A DNA stretch of 5,328 nucleotides from Desulfobacterales bacterium (GTDB lineage Bacteria; Desulfobacterota; Desulfobacteria; Desulfobacterales; Desulfosalsimonadaceae). The stretch is from NCBI GenBank assembly GCA_018399455.1, contig JAGYOT010000164.1, positions 1 through 5,328 of the forward strand, given 5' to 3'. The notes under the pieces are model-generated. The model saw only the letters and a list, made by a program, of their open reading frames with translations. It was not told the origin of the DNA and ran no database searches. Shown piece after piece: positions 1 through 5,063 of the stretch; positions within the stretch are counted from its first letter, which is position 1; each line of letters starts with the position of its first letter. The translations under genes were made by a program, and so were the position numbers.

Positions 1-857
1 CGATCGATAATCTCAGAGGTTGATTTGCTGCGGTCCATGGTGTAGAAATGCAGGCCCTGGACACCTTCTTTCAACAGCCCGCGGCACTGATCCACGGCAA
101 AATCAATGCCGGTTTGAAGCACTGCCTCCTTGTCCTTGTCCGCTACCGCATCCAGCTTTTCCTGCAGCTCCGGAATGATTGTGGCACCGCAGACCCGGGA
201 CAGAATATTGGTCAGCTTCACCGTATAAACCGGCATAATGCCCGGAATTATCGGGATTGTCACACCGGCGGCCAGGCATTTTTCGACATAATCGAAGAAA
301 AACCGGTTGTCATAGCAATACTGGGCGACCACGTACTCAGCGCCCTTATCCTGCTTCTTTTTCAGGGCCTCAATGTCTTTGTCAAGGCTTTCGGCCTCCA
401 CATGCCCCTCCGGATAACCCGCACACCCAAGCGTAAAATCATATTTTTGCTTTATAAAACCGATTAACTCGGATGCATACGAGAAACTGTCGGGGTGCGG
501 GGTAAAGCCTTCATCCCTGGGCTGGTCCCCCCTGATGACAAAAACGGTTTCCACCCCAAGTGCCTTGTAGTTGTCCAGAACCTCGGTTATTTCATCCGGA
601 CCCAGCCCATAGCCCGCAATATAGGCCACGGTGGGCAGTTTTTTGTCTTCCAGCAGCTTCTTTACCGTCTGGTAGGACCCATCCCGGTTGGAGCCGCCGG
701 CACCGAAAGTCACCGACACATAGTCCGGGTTTCGCGCCATCAGCTTGTCCACGATTCCGTCGAATTTCTCCGCCGCTGCTTCATCCCTTGGCGGGAAAAA
801 CTCCATTGAAATAGCCGGCCCGTTTTTCGGGTTCGTATATAAATCCGTTACTCGCAT
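1..857 (-). CDS. metF: 5,10-methylenetetrahydrofolate reductase (MetF), C-terminus cut by the window edge
   Basis: Cytosolic flavoprotein that reduces 5,10-methylene-THF to 5-methyl-THF, feeding methionine synthesis and, in anaerobes with the Wood-Ljungdahl pathway, the methyl branch. Reading the minus strand gives 285 whole codons with no stop. Family landmarks appear in order: SMEFFPPR at residues 17-24, where E19 matches the catalytic glutamate of E. coli MetF; YVSVTFGAGGS at 46-56; VIRGDQP at 107-113, with D111 matching the flavin-contacting aspartate; AGYPEGH at 146-152; IIPGIMPV at 203-210; and GLHFYTMDRS at 268-277 close to the end. The N-terminus is shorter than in E. coli. Since the family ends soon after the HFYT motif, only roughly 5-15 residues should be missing. 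The ATG at 857 is preceded by AGGAGG 11 bases upstream. It is divergent from the 115-residue gene. Whether a partner such as MetV or a corrinoid protein follows lies outside the window. Identification is firm; the split between biosynthetic and acetyl-CoA-pathway use is not decided. Confidence 0.96.
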   Translation of the reverse strand, partial: MRVTDLYTNPKNGPAISMEFFPPRDEAAAEKFDGIVDKLMARNPDYVSVTFGAGGSNRDGSYQTVKKLLEDKKLPTVAYIAGYGLGPDEITEVLDNYKALGVETVFVIRGDQPRDEGFTPHPDSFSYASELIGFIKQKYDFTLGCAGYPEGHVEAESLDKDIEALKKKQDKGAEYVVAQYCYDNRFFFDYVEKCLAAGVTIPIIPGIMPVYTVKLTNILSRVCGATIIPELQEKLDAVADKDKEAVLQTGIDFAVDQCRGLLKEGVQGLHFYTMDRSKSTSEIID

Positions 858-868
858 ACTTTGATTGT

Positions 869-874
869 CCTCCT
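869..874 (-). promoter_or_regulatory. Ribosome binding site of metF
   Basis: The minus strand reads AGGAGG, a full Shine-Dalgarno match, 11 bases before the ATG at 857. The spacing is a little long but acceptable. It supports this ATG over any internal start. Confidence 0.75.
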
Positions 875-918
875 GTCTGAACTTTGTCTCATTAAAATTA
901 AGCCTGCCGGAGCCGATC

Positions 919-947
919 AGTATTTTAAAAAGCGCTCCGCCTGTCAA
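919..947 (-). promoter_or_regulatory. Candidate sigma70-type promoter of metF
   Basis: The minus strand shows TTGACA (947-942), a 17-base spacer and AATACT (924-919): a perfect -35 and a 4/6 match for the -10. The start of transcription would be near 912, leaving a leader of about 55 bases. That is too short for a SAM or cobalamin riboswitch, and I see no riboswitch-like or operator-like structure in it. Called by consensus match only. Confidence 0.5.
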
Positions 948-1008
948 GGAATTCTTTAACTGCGAGCCTGAACCGAACGGCCGGGCACAAGCCGGGATTC
1001 CGGAAAAT

Positions 1009-1037
1009 TTGCCAATTCGGGAATCATGTATTATATT
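1009..1037 (+). promoter_or_regulatory. Candidate sigma70-type promoter of the 115-residue gene
   Basis: TTGCCA (1009-1014), a spacer of exactly 17 bases and TATATT (1032-1037) give 5/6 matches at both boxes. Transcription would start near 1044, giving a leader of about 100 bases. This position argues against any start codon upstream of 1044, including the ATG at 1039. Called by consensus match only. Confidence 0.55.
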
Positions 1038-1113
1038 TATGACATATTATTCTTTTCACCACCGTTTCCAACGCGCCAACCTAGCACCAAATCAGATTGG
1101 TTCCCAAAGCGGA

Positions 1114-1129
1114 CCGGGCAGAGGCCCGG
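1114..1129 (+). promoter_or_regulatory. GC hairpin in the leader of the 115-residue gene
   Basis: CCGGGC (1114-1119) and GCCCGG (1124-1129) form a six-pair all-GC stem with the tetraloop AGAG. It ends six bases before the AAAGGGG ribosome binding site and has no T-tract, so it is not a terminator. It could protect the 5' end of the message or affect ribosome access; both are inference. Confidence 0.4.
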
Positions 1130-1146
1130 CTATAAAGGGGCAGATT

Positions 1147-1494
1147 ATGCATCAAAAATTTGAAATATCGAGCAACCATTCCCGGCGAAACCTTAAAATC
1201 AGGGAATTCGCCATTATCGACAAACGGCTGAACAACGTGAAGCCGGACCTGCTGCGTCCTGAAGACTACGTGCTGCTTCACGAACAAACCTATGAAAAAC
1301 AAAACATCGTTAAAGCCATTGATGCTGGCATGATTGCACTGGTCTCTGCATTGCGCACTCCGGTTTTCTACCCCAATGCAGACACGATTGAGGAGATAGC
1401 CGAATGCGTTATCGCGCTTTATGAAGGGCAGACCACCGATCCGGTCGAGCTGTTTCCCGACAAGCATGATAAAAGCACCGCCGGAGCCGAATAA
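1147..1494 (+). CDS. Conserved-looking 115-residue protein of unknown function
   Basis: I do not recognise a named domain. The protein has a basic N-terminal stretch, SRRNLKIREFAIIDK at residues 12-26, a middle segment rich in aspartate, glutamate and leucine (about 33-60), a hydrophobic helix-like part around 57-72 (AIDAGMIALVSALRTP), a second one around 80-92, and an acidic segment with ELFPD at 101-105 before a short polar tail. There is no signal peptide or membrane helix, so it is probably cytosolic. The reading frame stays open upstream to 865, but that part is low-complexity, lies across the predicted promoter and has no ribosome binding site. The ATG at 1147 has AAAGGGG (1134-1140) six bases upstream and is the better start. 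From memory, similar small proteins with an NLKIRE-type N-terminus recur in Desulfobacterota as hypotheticals; I cannot confirm this here. It seems to be a single-gene unit, divergent from metF and closed by the hairpin at 1573-1610. Confidence 0.75.
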   Translation: MHQKFEISSNHSRRNLKIREFAIIDKRLNNVKPDLLRPEDYVLLHEQTYEKQNIVKAIDAGMIALVSALRTPVFYPNADTIEEIAECVIALYEGQTTDPVELFPDKHDKSTAGAE

Positions 1495-1572
1495 GGCAAA
1501 AAGCCCAAACCTTTCCCGCCCTGATCCCGGGACCGCGTGCCCCCACGCTGGCGCAATTAACGGTCTTCAGGC

Positions 1573-1610
1573 AAGGGGTTTGCATAGCTGCAAATAAGCC
1601 CTTATTTTTT
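1573..1610 (+). terminator. Probable intrinsic terminator after the 115-residue gene
   Basis: An outer stem AAGGG/CCCTT (1573-1577 with 1599-1603) encloses an inner stem TTTGCA/TGCAAA (1579-1584 with 1589-1594) with loop TAGC. A four-base bulge (1595-1598) on the 3' side faces a single G. The run TTATTTTTT (1602-1610) follows. The stem is imperfect, so strength is uncertain. It sits 78 bases after the stop codon. Confidence 0.5.
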
Positions 1611-1614
1611 ATCA

Positions 1615-1620
1615 TATAAT
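1615..1620 (+). promoter_or_regulatory. Possible -10 box for the DUF72 gene
   Basis: A perfect TATAAT lies about 50 bases upstream of the DUF72 start, immediately after the terminator T-tract. No -35 box is visible at 16-18 bases upstream, and the region is AT-rich, so this is only a candidate. A start near 1627 would give a leader of about 44 bases. Confidence 0.3.
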
Positions 1621-1670
1621 CGTATACACCCCCGACGAAGCCGTCAGGTCCGGACAGGGGAACCTCAGAA

Positions 1671-2414
1671 ATGCCGAAAGCAAAAATCCATATCGGCACC
1701 TCCGGGTGGAACTACAAACACTGGCGGGGGCCCTTTTATCCGCAGGATATGCCCGCTTCTCAGTGGCAGGCGTTTTATATGGACCGCTTTCAAACGGTGG
1801 AAGTCAACAATACTTTCTACCAGCTGCCGGGCAAGGAAACTTTTGAAAAATGGAAAAATGATTCAGCGCCCGGTTTTATCTATGCATTAAAGGCCAGCCG
1901 CTACATCACGCACATGAAAAAGCTGAAAGACCCCGGGGAGCCGCTGTCCAATTTTCTGGCCCATGCCGGACGGCTTGAAAACAAACTGGGCCCCATTCTT
2001 TTTCAACTCCCGCCCCGCTGGAGATGCAATCCGGAAAGACTTGCATCGTTTCTGGCCCTGCTTCCCAAAGGCTTCCGGTTCGCCTTTGAATTCCGTGACG
2101 CCAGCTGGTGGAATCCGGAAATATACGGCCTGCTCCAAAAATCCAATGCCGCCTTCTGCACTTTTGACCTGGAGGGGCGGCAATCCCCGGCTGAATTAAC
2201 AGCGGATTTTGCCTACATCCGTCTGCACGGCCCGGAAGCCGCCTATCAGGGCCGGTATAAGGATGAAGCGCTTTCCCGATGGGCCGGTCAGTTTCAGCAA
2301 TGGCTTAACCGCGGTCTTGACATCTACTGCTACTTTGACAACGATGAAAACGGATATGCCGCTTTAGATGCCCTGCGGCTGAAAGAAAAAATGAGCCCGG
2401 CCCAAACCGGTTAA
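1671..2414 (+). CDS. DUF72 (YecE-like) family protein
   Basis: The 247 residues match the DUF72 family (E. coli YecE), which adopts a TIM-barrel-like fold; its biochemical role is not established, so none is assigned. Visible family motifs in order: IGTSGWNYKHWRGPFYP at residues 8-24, FQTVEVNNTFYQLP at 40-53, LGPILFQLPP at 106-115, FAFEFRDASWW at 137-147, YIRLHGP at 182-188, and YCYFDNDENGYAALDAL at 219-235 near the C-terminus. All the conserved blocks are present and the length is normal, so the gene looks intact. It has no signal peptide or membrane helix and should be cytosolic. AGGGGA at 1656-1661 is nine bases before the ATG. Terminator-like hairpins on both sides suggest it is transcribed alone, so the neighbours give no hint of function. 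Confidence 0.93.
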   Translation: MPKAKIHIGTSGWNYKHWRGPFYPQDMPASQWQAFYMDRFQTVEVNNTFYQLPGKETFEKWKNDSAPGFIYALKASRYITHMKKLKDPGEPLSNFLAHAGRLENKLGPILFQLPPRWRCNPERLASFLALLPKGFRFAFEFRDASWWNPEIYGLLQKSNAAFCTFDLEGRQSPAELTADFAYIRLHGPEAAYQGRYKDEALSRWAGQFQQWLNRGLDIYCYFDNDENGYAALDALRLKEKMSPAQTG

Positions 2415-2481
2415 GAAAGACCGGCTAAAACAGAGCCGTTAAGACAACCGGCCCATGCCGCCCGCCCGCTCTTTCAAGTTT

Positions 2482-2521
2482 ACGCCTGTTTCGATCCAGA
2501 CAAAATGGCGTGTTTTATTTT
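2482..2521 (+). terminator. Possible intrinsic terminator after the DUF72 gene
   Basis: ACGCC (2482-2486) pairs with GGCGT (2507-2511). Inside, TGTTT (2487-2491) pairs with AGACA (2498-2502), with one G-T wobble and a CGATCC loop, and AAAT is bulged on the 3' side. The run GTTTTATTTTT follows. The stem is weak but its position, 67 bases after the stop, and its T-tract fit a terminator. Confidence 0.4.
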
Positions 2522-2535
2522 TCATTTATTGCCTT

Positions 2536-2563
2536 TTGGTTCAAATCCGTATATGTTTATAGT
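2536..2563 (+). promoter_or_regulatory. Candidate promoter of the 90-residue gene
   Basis: TTGGTT (2536-2541), 16 bases, then TATAGT (2558-2563): a 5/6 match at -10 but only a weak -35. Transcription would begin near 2570, with a leader of about 39 bases. The region is strongly AT-rich, so chance matches are likely. Confidence 0.3.
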
Positions 2564-2608
2564 GTTTAAATATTTTGATAGGCCTTTATCCGAAATGAGG
2601 ACCGGGGC

Positions 2609-2881
2609 ATGTCACTTCAGGACATTTTGATCAAGAAGCTGGAATACCAGATTTTTGCCTGGCAGAAGGAGATTGAAAAGGCGCGGAATGCGCCGCCGCC
2701 GAAGCATCGGGGCGAGACCGATAGAGATCTGATCGCTGTGATTGATGAGGATAACACAGCCTATATTGAGCGGCTGGAACGAAACCTTGAAGCTGCCCGC
2801 AAAAAAATCGAAGAGGTCCGCCAGGCCGATGGAGAACGACTCCTGGCCTTGAAAAAACAGCTCTCAGACTGGATGGACTAA
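2609..2881 (+). CDS. Small charged, probably coiled-coil protein of unknown function
   Basis: I do not recognise this 90-residue protein. It is very rich in lysine, arginine, glutamate and aspartate and has no cysteine. Two helix-like segments can be seen: residues 3-27, with hydrophobic residues at intervals of three or four (L3, I6, L7, L11, I15, W18, I22), and residues 38-89, with I53, L56, L60, I67, L78, L81 and L85 in a similar pattern. They are joined by a proline-containing linker, APPPKHRGETD (28-38). This fits a helical hairpin or dimeric coiled coil. It has no signal peptide or membrane segment. The ATG at 2609 has TGAGG (2596-2600) eight bases upstream, a convincing ribosome binding site. 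It stands alone: a terminator-like hairpin precedes it, and the inverted-repeat element starts 72 bases after the stop. A partner protein or a regulatory role is possible but nothing here shows it. Confidence 0.75.
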   Translation: MSLQDILIKKLEYQIFAWQKEIEKARNAPPPKHRGETDRDLIAVIDEDNTAYIERLERNLEAARKKIEEVRQADGERLLALKKQLSDWMD

Positions 2882-2952
2882 GCTCTCCCTCTCCTCTCCA
2901 TCCTATCCAGGCCCCTGGCCGATAGCCGCCCTCTTTTCAAAAGACCGGTTTT

Positions 2953-3076
2953 AAATTTAATGGCTTCGCAAAAGGTCCAATATCTGCGTTGCGCTGCATG
3001 CCTCTCCTCTGAGAGGGGACAGCCTCAAGCCTGTTCCCGTGGGGGTACACTGACGTTTTGCGAAGCCATCAAATTT
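2953..3076. repeat. 124-bp element with 21-bp inverted ends (MITE-like or REP-like)
   Basis: The left arm at 2953-2973 and the right arm at 3056-3076 are inverted copies matching at 20 of 21 positions; the core ATGGCTTCGCAAAA (2960-2973) is perfect. The sole mismatch is A2959 against C3070. The 82-base interior has its own hairpins: CCTCTC/GAGAGG (3001-3006 with 3011-3016) and GGGGACAG/CTGTTCCC (3015-3022 with 3031-3038, one G-T pair), which overlap by two bases. It contains no open reading frame of note. Such elements move or spread using a transposase encoded elsewhere; mobility here is inference. I recall intergenic repeats with ends like GGCTTCGCAAAA and an inner TGCGTTGCGCTGCAT (2984-2998 here) from Desulfobacterota genomes, but cannot verify copy number. 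The T-rich tail after the right arm could also let it terminate transcription of the 90-residue gene. Confidence 0.75.
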
Positions 3077-3090
3077 TATTTTTAATCTTC

Positions 3091-3118
3091 TTGACGAAGC
3101 CCATTCCTGTATTAAATT
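3091..3118 (+). promoter_or_regulatory. Candidate promoter of the hsp20 gene
   Basis: TTGACG (3091-3096, 5/6), 16 bases and TAAATT (3113-3118, 4/6) form the best sigma70-type candidate. Transcription would start near 3125 and leave a leader of about 54 bases. No CIRCE element and no convincing sigma32-type promoter was seen, so the mode of heat-shock control is not evident. Confidence 0.35.
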
Positions 3119-3123
3119 TAATA
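3110..3123. promoter_or_regulatory. 14-bp perfect AT palindrome over the predicted hsp20 -10 region
   Basis: TATTAAATTTAATA reads the same on both strands and overlaps the candidate -10 box, so it could be an operator. Because it is pure AT in an AT-rich stretch it may be chance. Eleven of its bases (3112-3122) recur at 2951-2961, over the left end of the inverted-repeat element. Confidence 0.3.
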
Positions 3124-3165
3124 TAAAAGCATAGATAGGTAATTGAAATATTAACCAATTTAAAA

Positions 3166-3172
3166 AGGGGGT
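3166..3172 (+). promoter_or_regulatory. Ribosome binding site of hsp20
   Basis: AGGGGGT ends six bases before the ATG at 3179 and fixes the start. It is G-rich and well placed, consistent with strong translation. Confidence 0.7.
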
Positions 3173-3178
3173 GAAATT

Positions 3179-3625
3179 ATGGCACTGGTTCGATGGGATC
3201 CGTGGACAACACTGCCTACGCTTCAGGATCGAATTAATCGGTTGTTTGATGATACATTCCCTAGCCTCAGGGCAGGCGGAGAAGAGGAAATGGCGCTGCT
3301 CGATTGGCGTCCGACAGTCGATACTTACGAAGAAGGAGACAGTATTGTAATCAAAGCCGAGCTGCCCGGGGTGAAAAAAGAGGATGTGAGCATTGATGTA
3401 AAAGAAAATGTGCTGACACTCAAGGGTGAACGCAAGCATGAAAAAAATATCAATGAAGATAACTATTACAGAAGAGAGTGCTCATACGGCAAGTTTCAGC
3501 GGGCGTTTACTCTGCCGGATGCGGTAGATCCGGCCAAGATTGAAGCGTCTTATAAGGATGGCGTGCTCAAAGTCAAAGTCCCGAAAACAGAAGAGAGCAA
3601 AGCCAAAAAAATCGAAATCAAGTAA
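3179..3625 (+). CDS. Small heat-shock protein, Hsp20/alpha-crystallin family
   Basis: ATP-independent cytosolic holdase chaperone that binds unfolding proteins and forms oligomers. The 148 residues have the normal layout: a variable N-terminal arm with the frequent MALVRWDPW start (1-9) and an amphipathic LQDRINRLFDD segment (15-25); an alpha-crystallin domain from about 43 to 138 with RPTVDTYE (44-51), IKAELPGVKKEDV (58-70), LTLKGERK (79-86) and the signature DGVLKVKVPK (127-136); and a short tail ending in IEI (145-147), the I-x-I motif that docks onto neighbouring subunits. The ribosome binding site at 3166-3172 supports the start. The gene is alone on its strand, with the inverted-repeat element upstream and a hairpin terminator shared with convergent ilvE downstream. 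No CIRCE operator is present. The family assignment is firm; a symbol such as hspA or ibpA would be arbitrary. Confidence 0.96.
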   Translation: MALVRWDPWTTLPTLQDRINRLFDDTFPSLRAGGEEEMALLDWRPTVDTYEEGDSIVIKAELPGVKKEDVSIDVKENVLTLKGERKHEKNINEDNYYRRECSYGKFQRAFTLPDAVDPAKIEASYKDGVLKVKVPKTEESKAKKIEIK

Positions 3626-3652
3626 TACCGCCCGGCCTGATATCGAAGGGAG

Positions 3653-3688
3653 AAACCCGGACTGCCGGAAAAGCAGTATCCGGGTTTT
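3653..3688. terminator. Hairpin terminator between convergent hsp20 and ilvE
   Basis: AAACCCGGA (3653-3661) pairs perfectly with TCCGGGTTT (3679-3687). The stem continues as CTGC/GCAG (3662-3665 with 3673-3676) after a two-base bulge, and the loop is CGGAAAA. On the plus strand it ends in TTTT (to 3688), 28 bases after the hsp20 stop. Read on the minus strand, 16 bases after the ilvE stop, the T-run is interrupted (TTTCT). It probably serves hsp20 best and may stop both transcripts. Confidence 0.7.
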
Positions 3689-3703
3689 GCCGTTTAGTGC
3701 CTT

Positions 3704-4774
3704 TTATGCGGTTTCAAGCGGGAGCACCCAATTTTCGGGATCTTCCGCGCGGCCGTACTGAATATCGGTAATGGCATCGAAAAACCGTTTGGCCAGGGGA
3801 CCGACGCTGCCGTCGCCCACGGCCATGTTTTTGTCCTTGTACTTGATTTCGCCAACCGGTGAAATAACGGCCGCTGTGCCGGATCCAAATGCCTCCTGGA
3901 GCCTCCCGGCTTCATAGTGATCGACCAGCTCATCAATCGCGATCCGACGTTCCGTGACGGGCAGATCCCATTTCTTTGCCAAGCGGATGACGGTATCCCG
4001 GGTAATCCCGGAGAGGATACTGCCGCTTAAGGATGGCGTGACCAGCTCATTGTCGATGACGAAAAAAATATTCATGGAGCCGACTTCTTCGATGTATTTG
4101 AGCTCGACCCCGTCAAGCCAGAGCACCTGAGTATAGCCGTTATGATGGGCTTCTTCACCGGCATAAAGGCTGGCCGCGTAGTTGCCCGCCGTTTTGACCT
4201 CTCCCATGCCCCCGCGCACCGCGCGCACATGTTTATCCGTCACCCAGATTTTAACCGGATTAAATCCCTCCTTGTAATAGGCGCCCACCGGCGAGAGGAT
4301 AATAAAAAAACGGTAAGTATAGGAGGCACGAACGCCCAGAAACGGATCTGTGGCAATAATGGTGGGCCGAATGTAGAGCGAGGTTCCGGGCACGCCTGGC
4401 ACCCATCGCTTTTCCAGCTTTAACAGCTCAACCAAGCCCTCCAGGGCAAACCCCTCATCCAGCTCCGGTATGCACAGCTTTCGGGCTGAACGGTTAAACC
4501 GCTTGAAGTTCTCCCGGGGCCGAAACAGATTGACGCCGCCGGAAGGGGTCTTAAATGCTTTCAACCCTTCAAAAATGGATTGGCCGTAATGGAGCACCAT
4601 CGTCGAGGGGTCCATTGAAAACGCATGATACGGCTCGATACGGGGGTTATGCCAGCCTTTCTCCGGATTATAATCCATATTGAACATGTGATCGGAGAAA
4701 AGCGTTCCAAAATTCAATTCGGATTCATTCGGCAATTCTTTCAACTGATCGGCGGATTTAATACTCAGTGTCAT
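3704..4774 (-). CDS. ilvE: Branched-chain amino acid aminotransferase (class IV PLP enzyme)
   Basis: Reversibly transfers the amino group between valine, leucine or isoleucine and 2-oxoglutarate, the last step of their synthesis or the first of their breakdown. From the chosen start the protein has 356 residues, the length of the BCAT group typical of Bacillus and eukaryotes rather than the roughly 310 of E. coli IlvE. Motifs: LHYGQSIFEGLKAF (61-74), LFRPRENFKRFNRSA (83-97), YIRPTIIATD (134-143), GEVKTAGNYAASL (191-203), where K194 is the expected pyridoxal-phosphate lysine, YIEEVGSMNIFF (227-238) and GSGTAAVISPV (297-307). The reading frame extends upstream to a TTG at 4786, but the ATG at 4774 has GGAGAAGG with GGAG six bases before it, so it is preferred. 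No attenuator-like leader peptide rich in branched-chain codons is seen. It is convergent with hsp20 and divergent from the oxidoreductase gene, which may act on its products. Confidence 0.95.
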   Translation of the reverse strand: MTLSIKSADQLKELPNESELNFGTLFSDHMFNMDYNPEKGWHNPRIEPYHAFSMDPSTMVLHYGQSIFEGLKAFKTPSGGVNLFRPRENFKRFNRSARKLCIPELDEGFALEGLVELLKLEKRWVPGVPGTSLYIRPTIIATDPFLGVRASYTYRFFIILSPVGAYYKEGFNPVKIWVTDKHVRAVRGGMGEVKTAGNYAASLYAGEEAHHNGYTQVLWLDGVELKYIEEVGSMNIFFVIDNELVTPSLSGSILSGITRDTVIRLAKKWDLPVTERRIAIDELVDHYEAGRLQEAFGSGTAAVISPVGEIKYKDKNMAVGDGSVGPLAKRFFDAITDIQYGRAEDPENWVLPLETA

Positions 4775-4776
4775 GA

Positions 4777-4784
4777 CCTTCTCC
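4777..4784 (-). promoter_or_regulatory. Ribosome binding site that decides the ilvE start
   Basis: The minus strand reads GGAGAAGG, with GGAG six bases before the ATG at 4774. The alternative TTG start at 4786 overlaps this site and would put the Shine-Dalgarno sequence inside the coding region, so the ATG is favoured. Confidence 0.75.
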
Positions 4785-4802
4785 AAAATTCATGGTCTAT
4801 TA

Positions 4803-4808
4803 ATTATA
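4803..4808 (-). promoter_or_regulatory. Possible -10 box of ilvE
   Basis: A perfect TATAAT on the minus strand lies about 29 bases before the ilvE start, placing transcription start near 4796. No good -35 is found at the right distance. ATTATAAT here is self-complementary, so a TATAAT also exists on the plus strand (4805-4810). Confidence 0.35.
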
Positions 4809-4891
4809 ATAAAGTATACAACTTATTATTTCTATCACTCATATGCGGATGATCAAGAAAATTTAACGTAAGCGGAAAAAAAATTGTTATT

Positions 4892-4929
4892 CCAGCCAAA
4901 ACAATGCTATTTTGCGGGCTGGTATTTTT
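4892..4929 (+). terminator. Terminator-like hairpin in the ilvE-oxidoreductase gap
   Basis: CCAGCC (4892-4897) pairs with GGCTGG (4917-4922); inside, AAAA (4898-4901) can pair with TTTT (4910-4913). TATTTTT follows on the plus strand (4923-4929), the form of an intrinsic terminator. No plus-strand gene lies upstream within 1.2 kb, so the transcript it would end is unknown. Read on the minus strand it is followed seven bases later by eight T's (4876-4883 as A's on the plus strand). It may be a leader or protective structure instead. Confidence 0.4.
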
Positions 4930-5035
4930 CAGCAAACCAGTCGGCCTGCAAATGGTCCGTGGTTTCTTCAGCCTTTTGTTTATTGCCGCTCTATTGCAAC
5001 TCTGATACATCAATGCCCAAAACGGCTTAAAAGGC

Positions 5036-5063
5036 TTGACAAAACCAATTATTTTCATAATTT
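5036..5063 (+). promoter_or_regulatory. Candidate promoter of the 2-oxoacid oxidoreductase gene
   Basis: A perfect TTGACA (5036-5041) is followed after 16 bases by TAATTT (5058-5063, 3/6), or after only 14 bases by CATAAT (5056-5061, 5/6). The -35 is convincing but the -10 choice is unclear. The leader would be about 60 bases. Together with the hairpin at 4892-4929 and the ilvE -10 box, this accounts for what I can see in the 356-base gap; the rest, including 4930-5035, shows nothing I can call. Confidence 0.4.

Noticed and set aside
48..809. Plus-strand open frames over the left end
   Set aside because: They are antisense to metF, whose minus-strand translation carries all family motifs.
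865..1146. Open-frame extension upstream of the 115-residue protein that would add 94 residues
   Set aside because: It covers both predicted divergent promoters, lacks a ribosome binding site and has protein-unlike composition; the ATG at 1147 has a good site.
2888..3010. Direct repeat of CCTCTCCTCT at 2888-2897 and 3001-3010
   Set aside because: The string is low-complexity pyrimidine sequence and the flanks do not match, so chance is a sufficient explanation.
3077..3178. CIRCE operator or sigma32-type promoter upstream of hsp20
   Set aside because: No TTAGCACTC-N9-GAGTGCTAA repeat and no CTTGAA/CCCAT pair with the right spacing is present; a CTTGAC and CCCAT occur but only four bases apart.
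2957..3439. 160-residue minus-strand open frame running from the repeat into hsp20
   Set aside because: It is antisense to the clearly genuine Hsp20 coding sequence and uses repeat DNA for its end.
4142..4423. Plus-strand open frame inside ilvE
   Set aside because: It is an antisense shadow of the aminotransferase, which is intact on the other strand.
4754..4793. Eleven-codon minus-strand frame starting at the ATG just before ilvE, considered as an attenuator leader peptide
   Set aside because: Its peptide, MNFGEGHDTEY, has no run of branched-chain residues, it overlaps the ilvE start and there is no terminator/antiterminator pair around it.
4921..4934. Sigma54-like promoter (GG...GC) in the ilvE-oxidoreductase gap
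   Set aside because: The GG and GC are nine rather than ten bases apart and the surrounding TGGCAC/TTGCA bases are not matched.
4804..5058. 84-residue minus-strand open frame in the ilvE-oxidoreductase gap
   Set aside because: Its end covers the ilvE -10 region, its opposite strand holds a TTGACA box for the oxidoreductase gene, and the translated sequence has no recognisable family character or convincing ribosome binding site.
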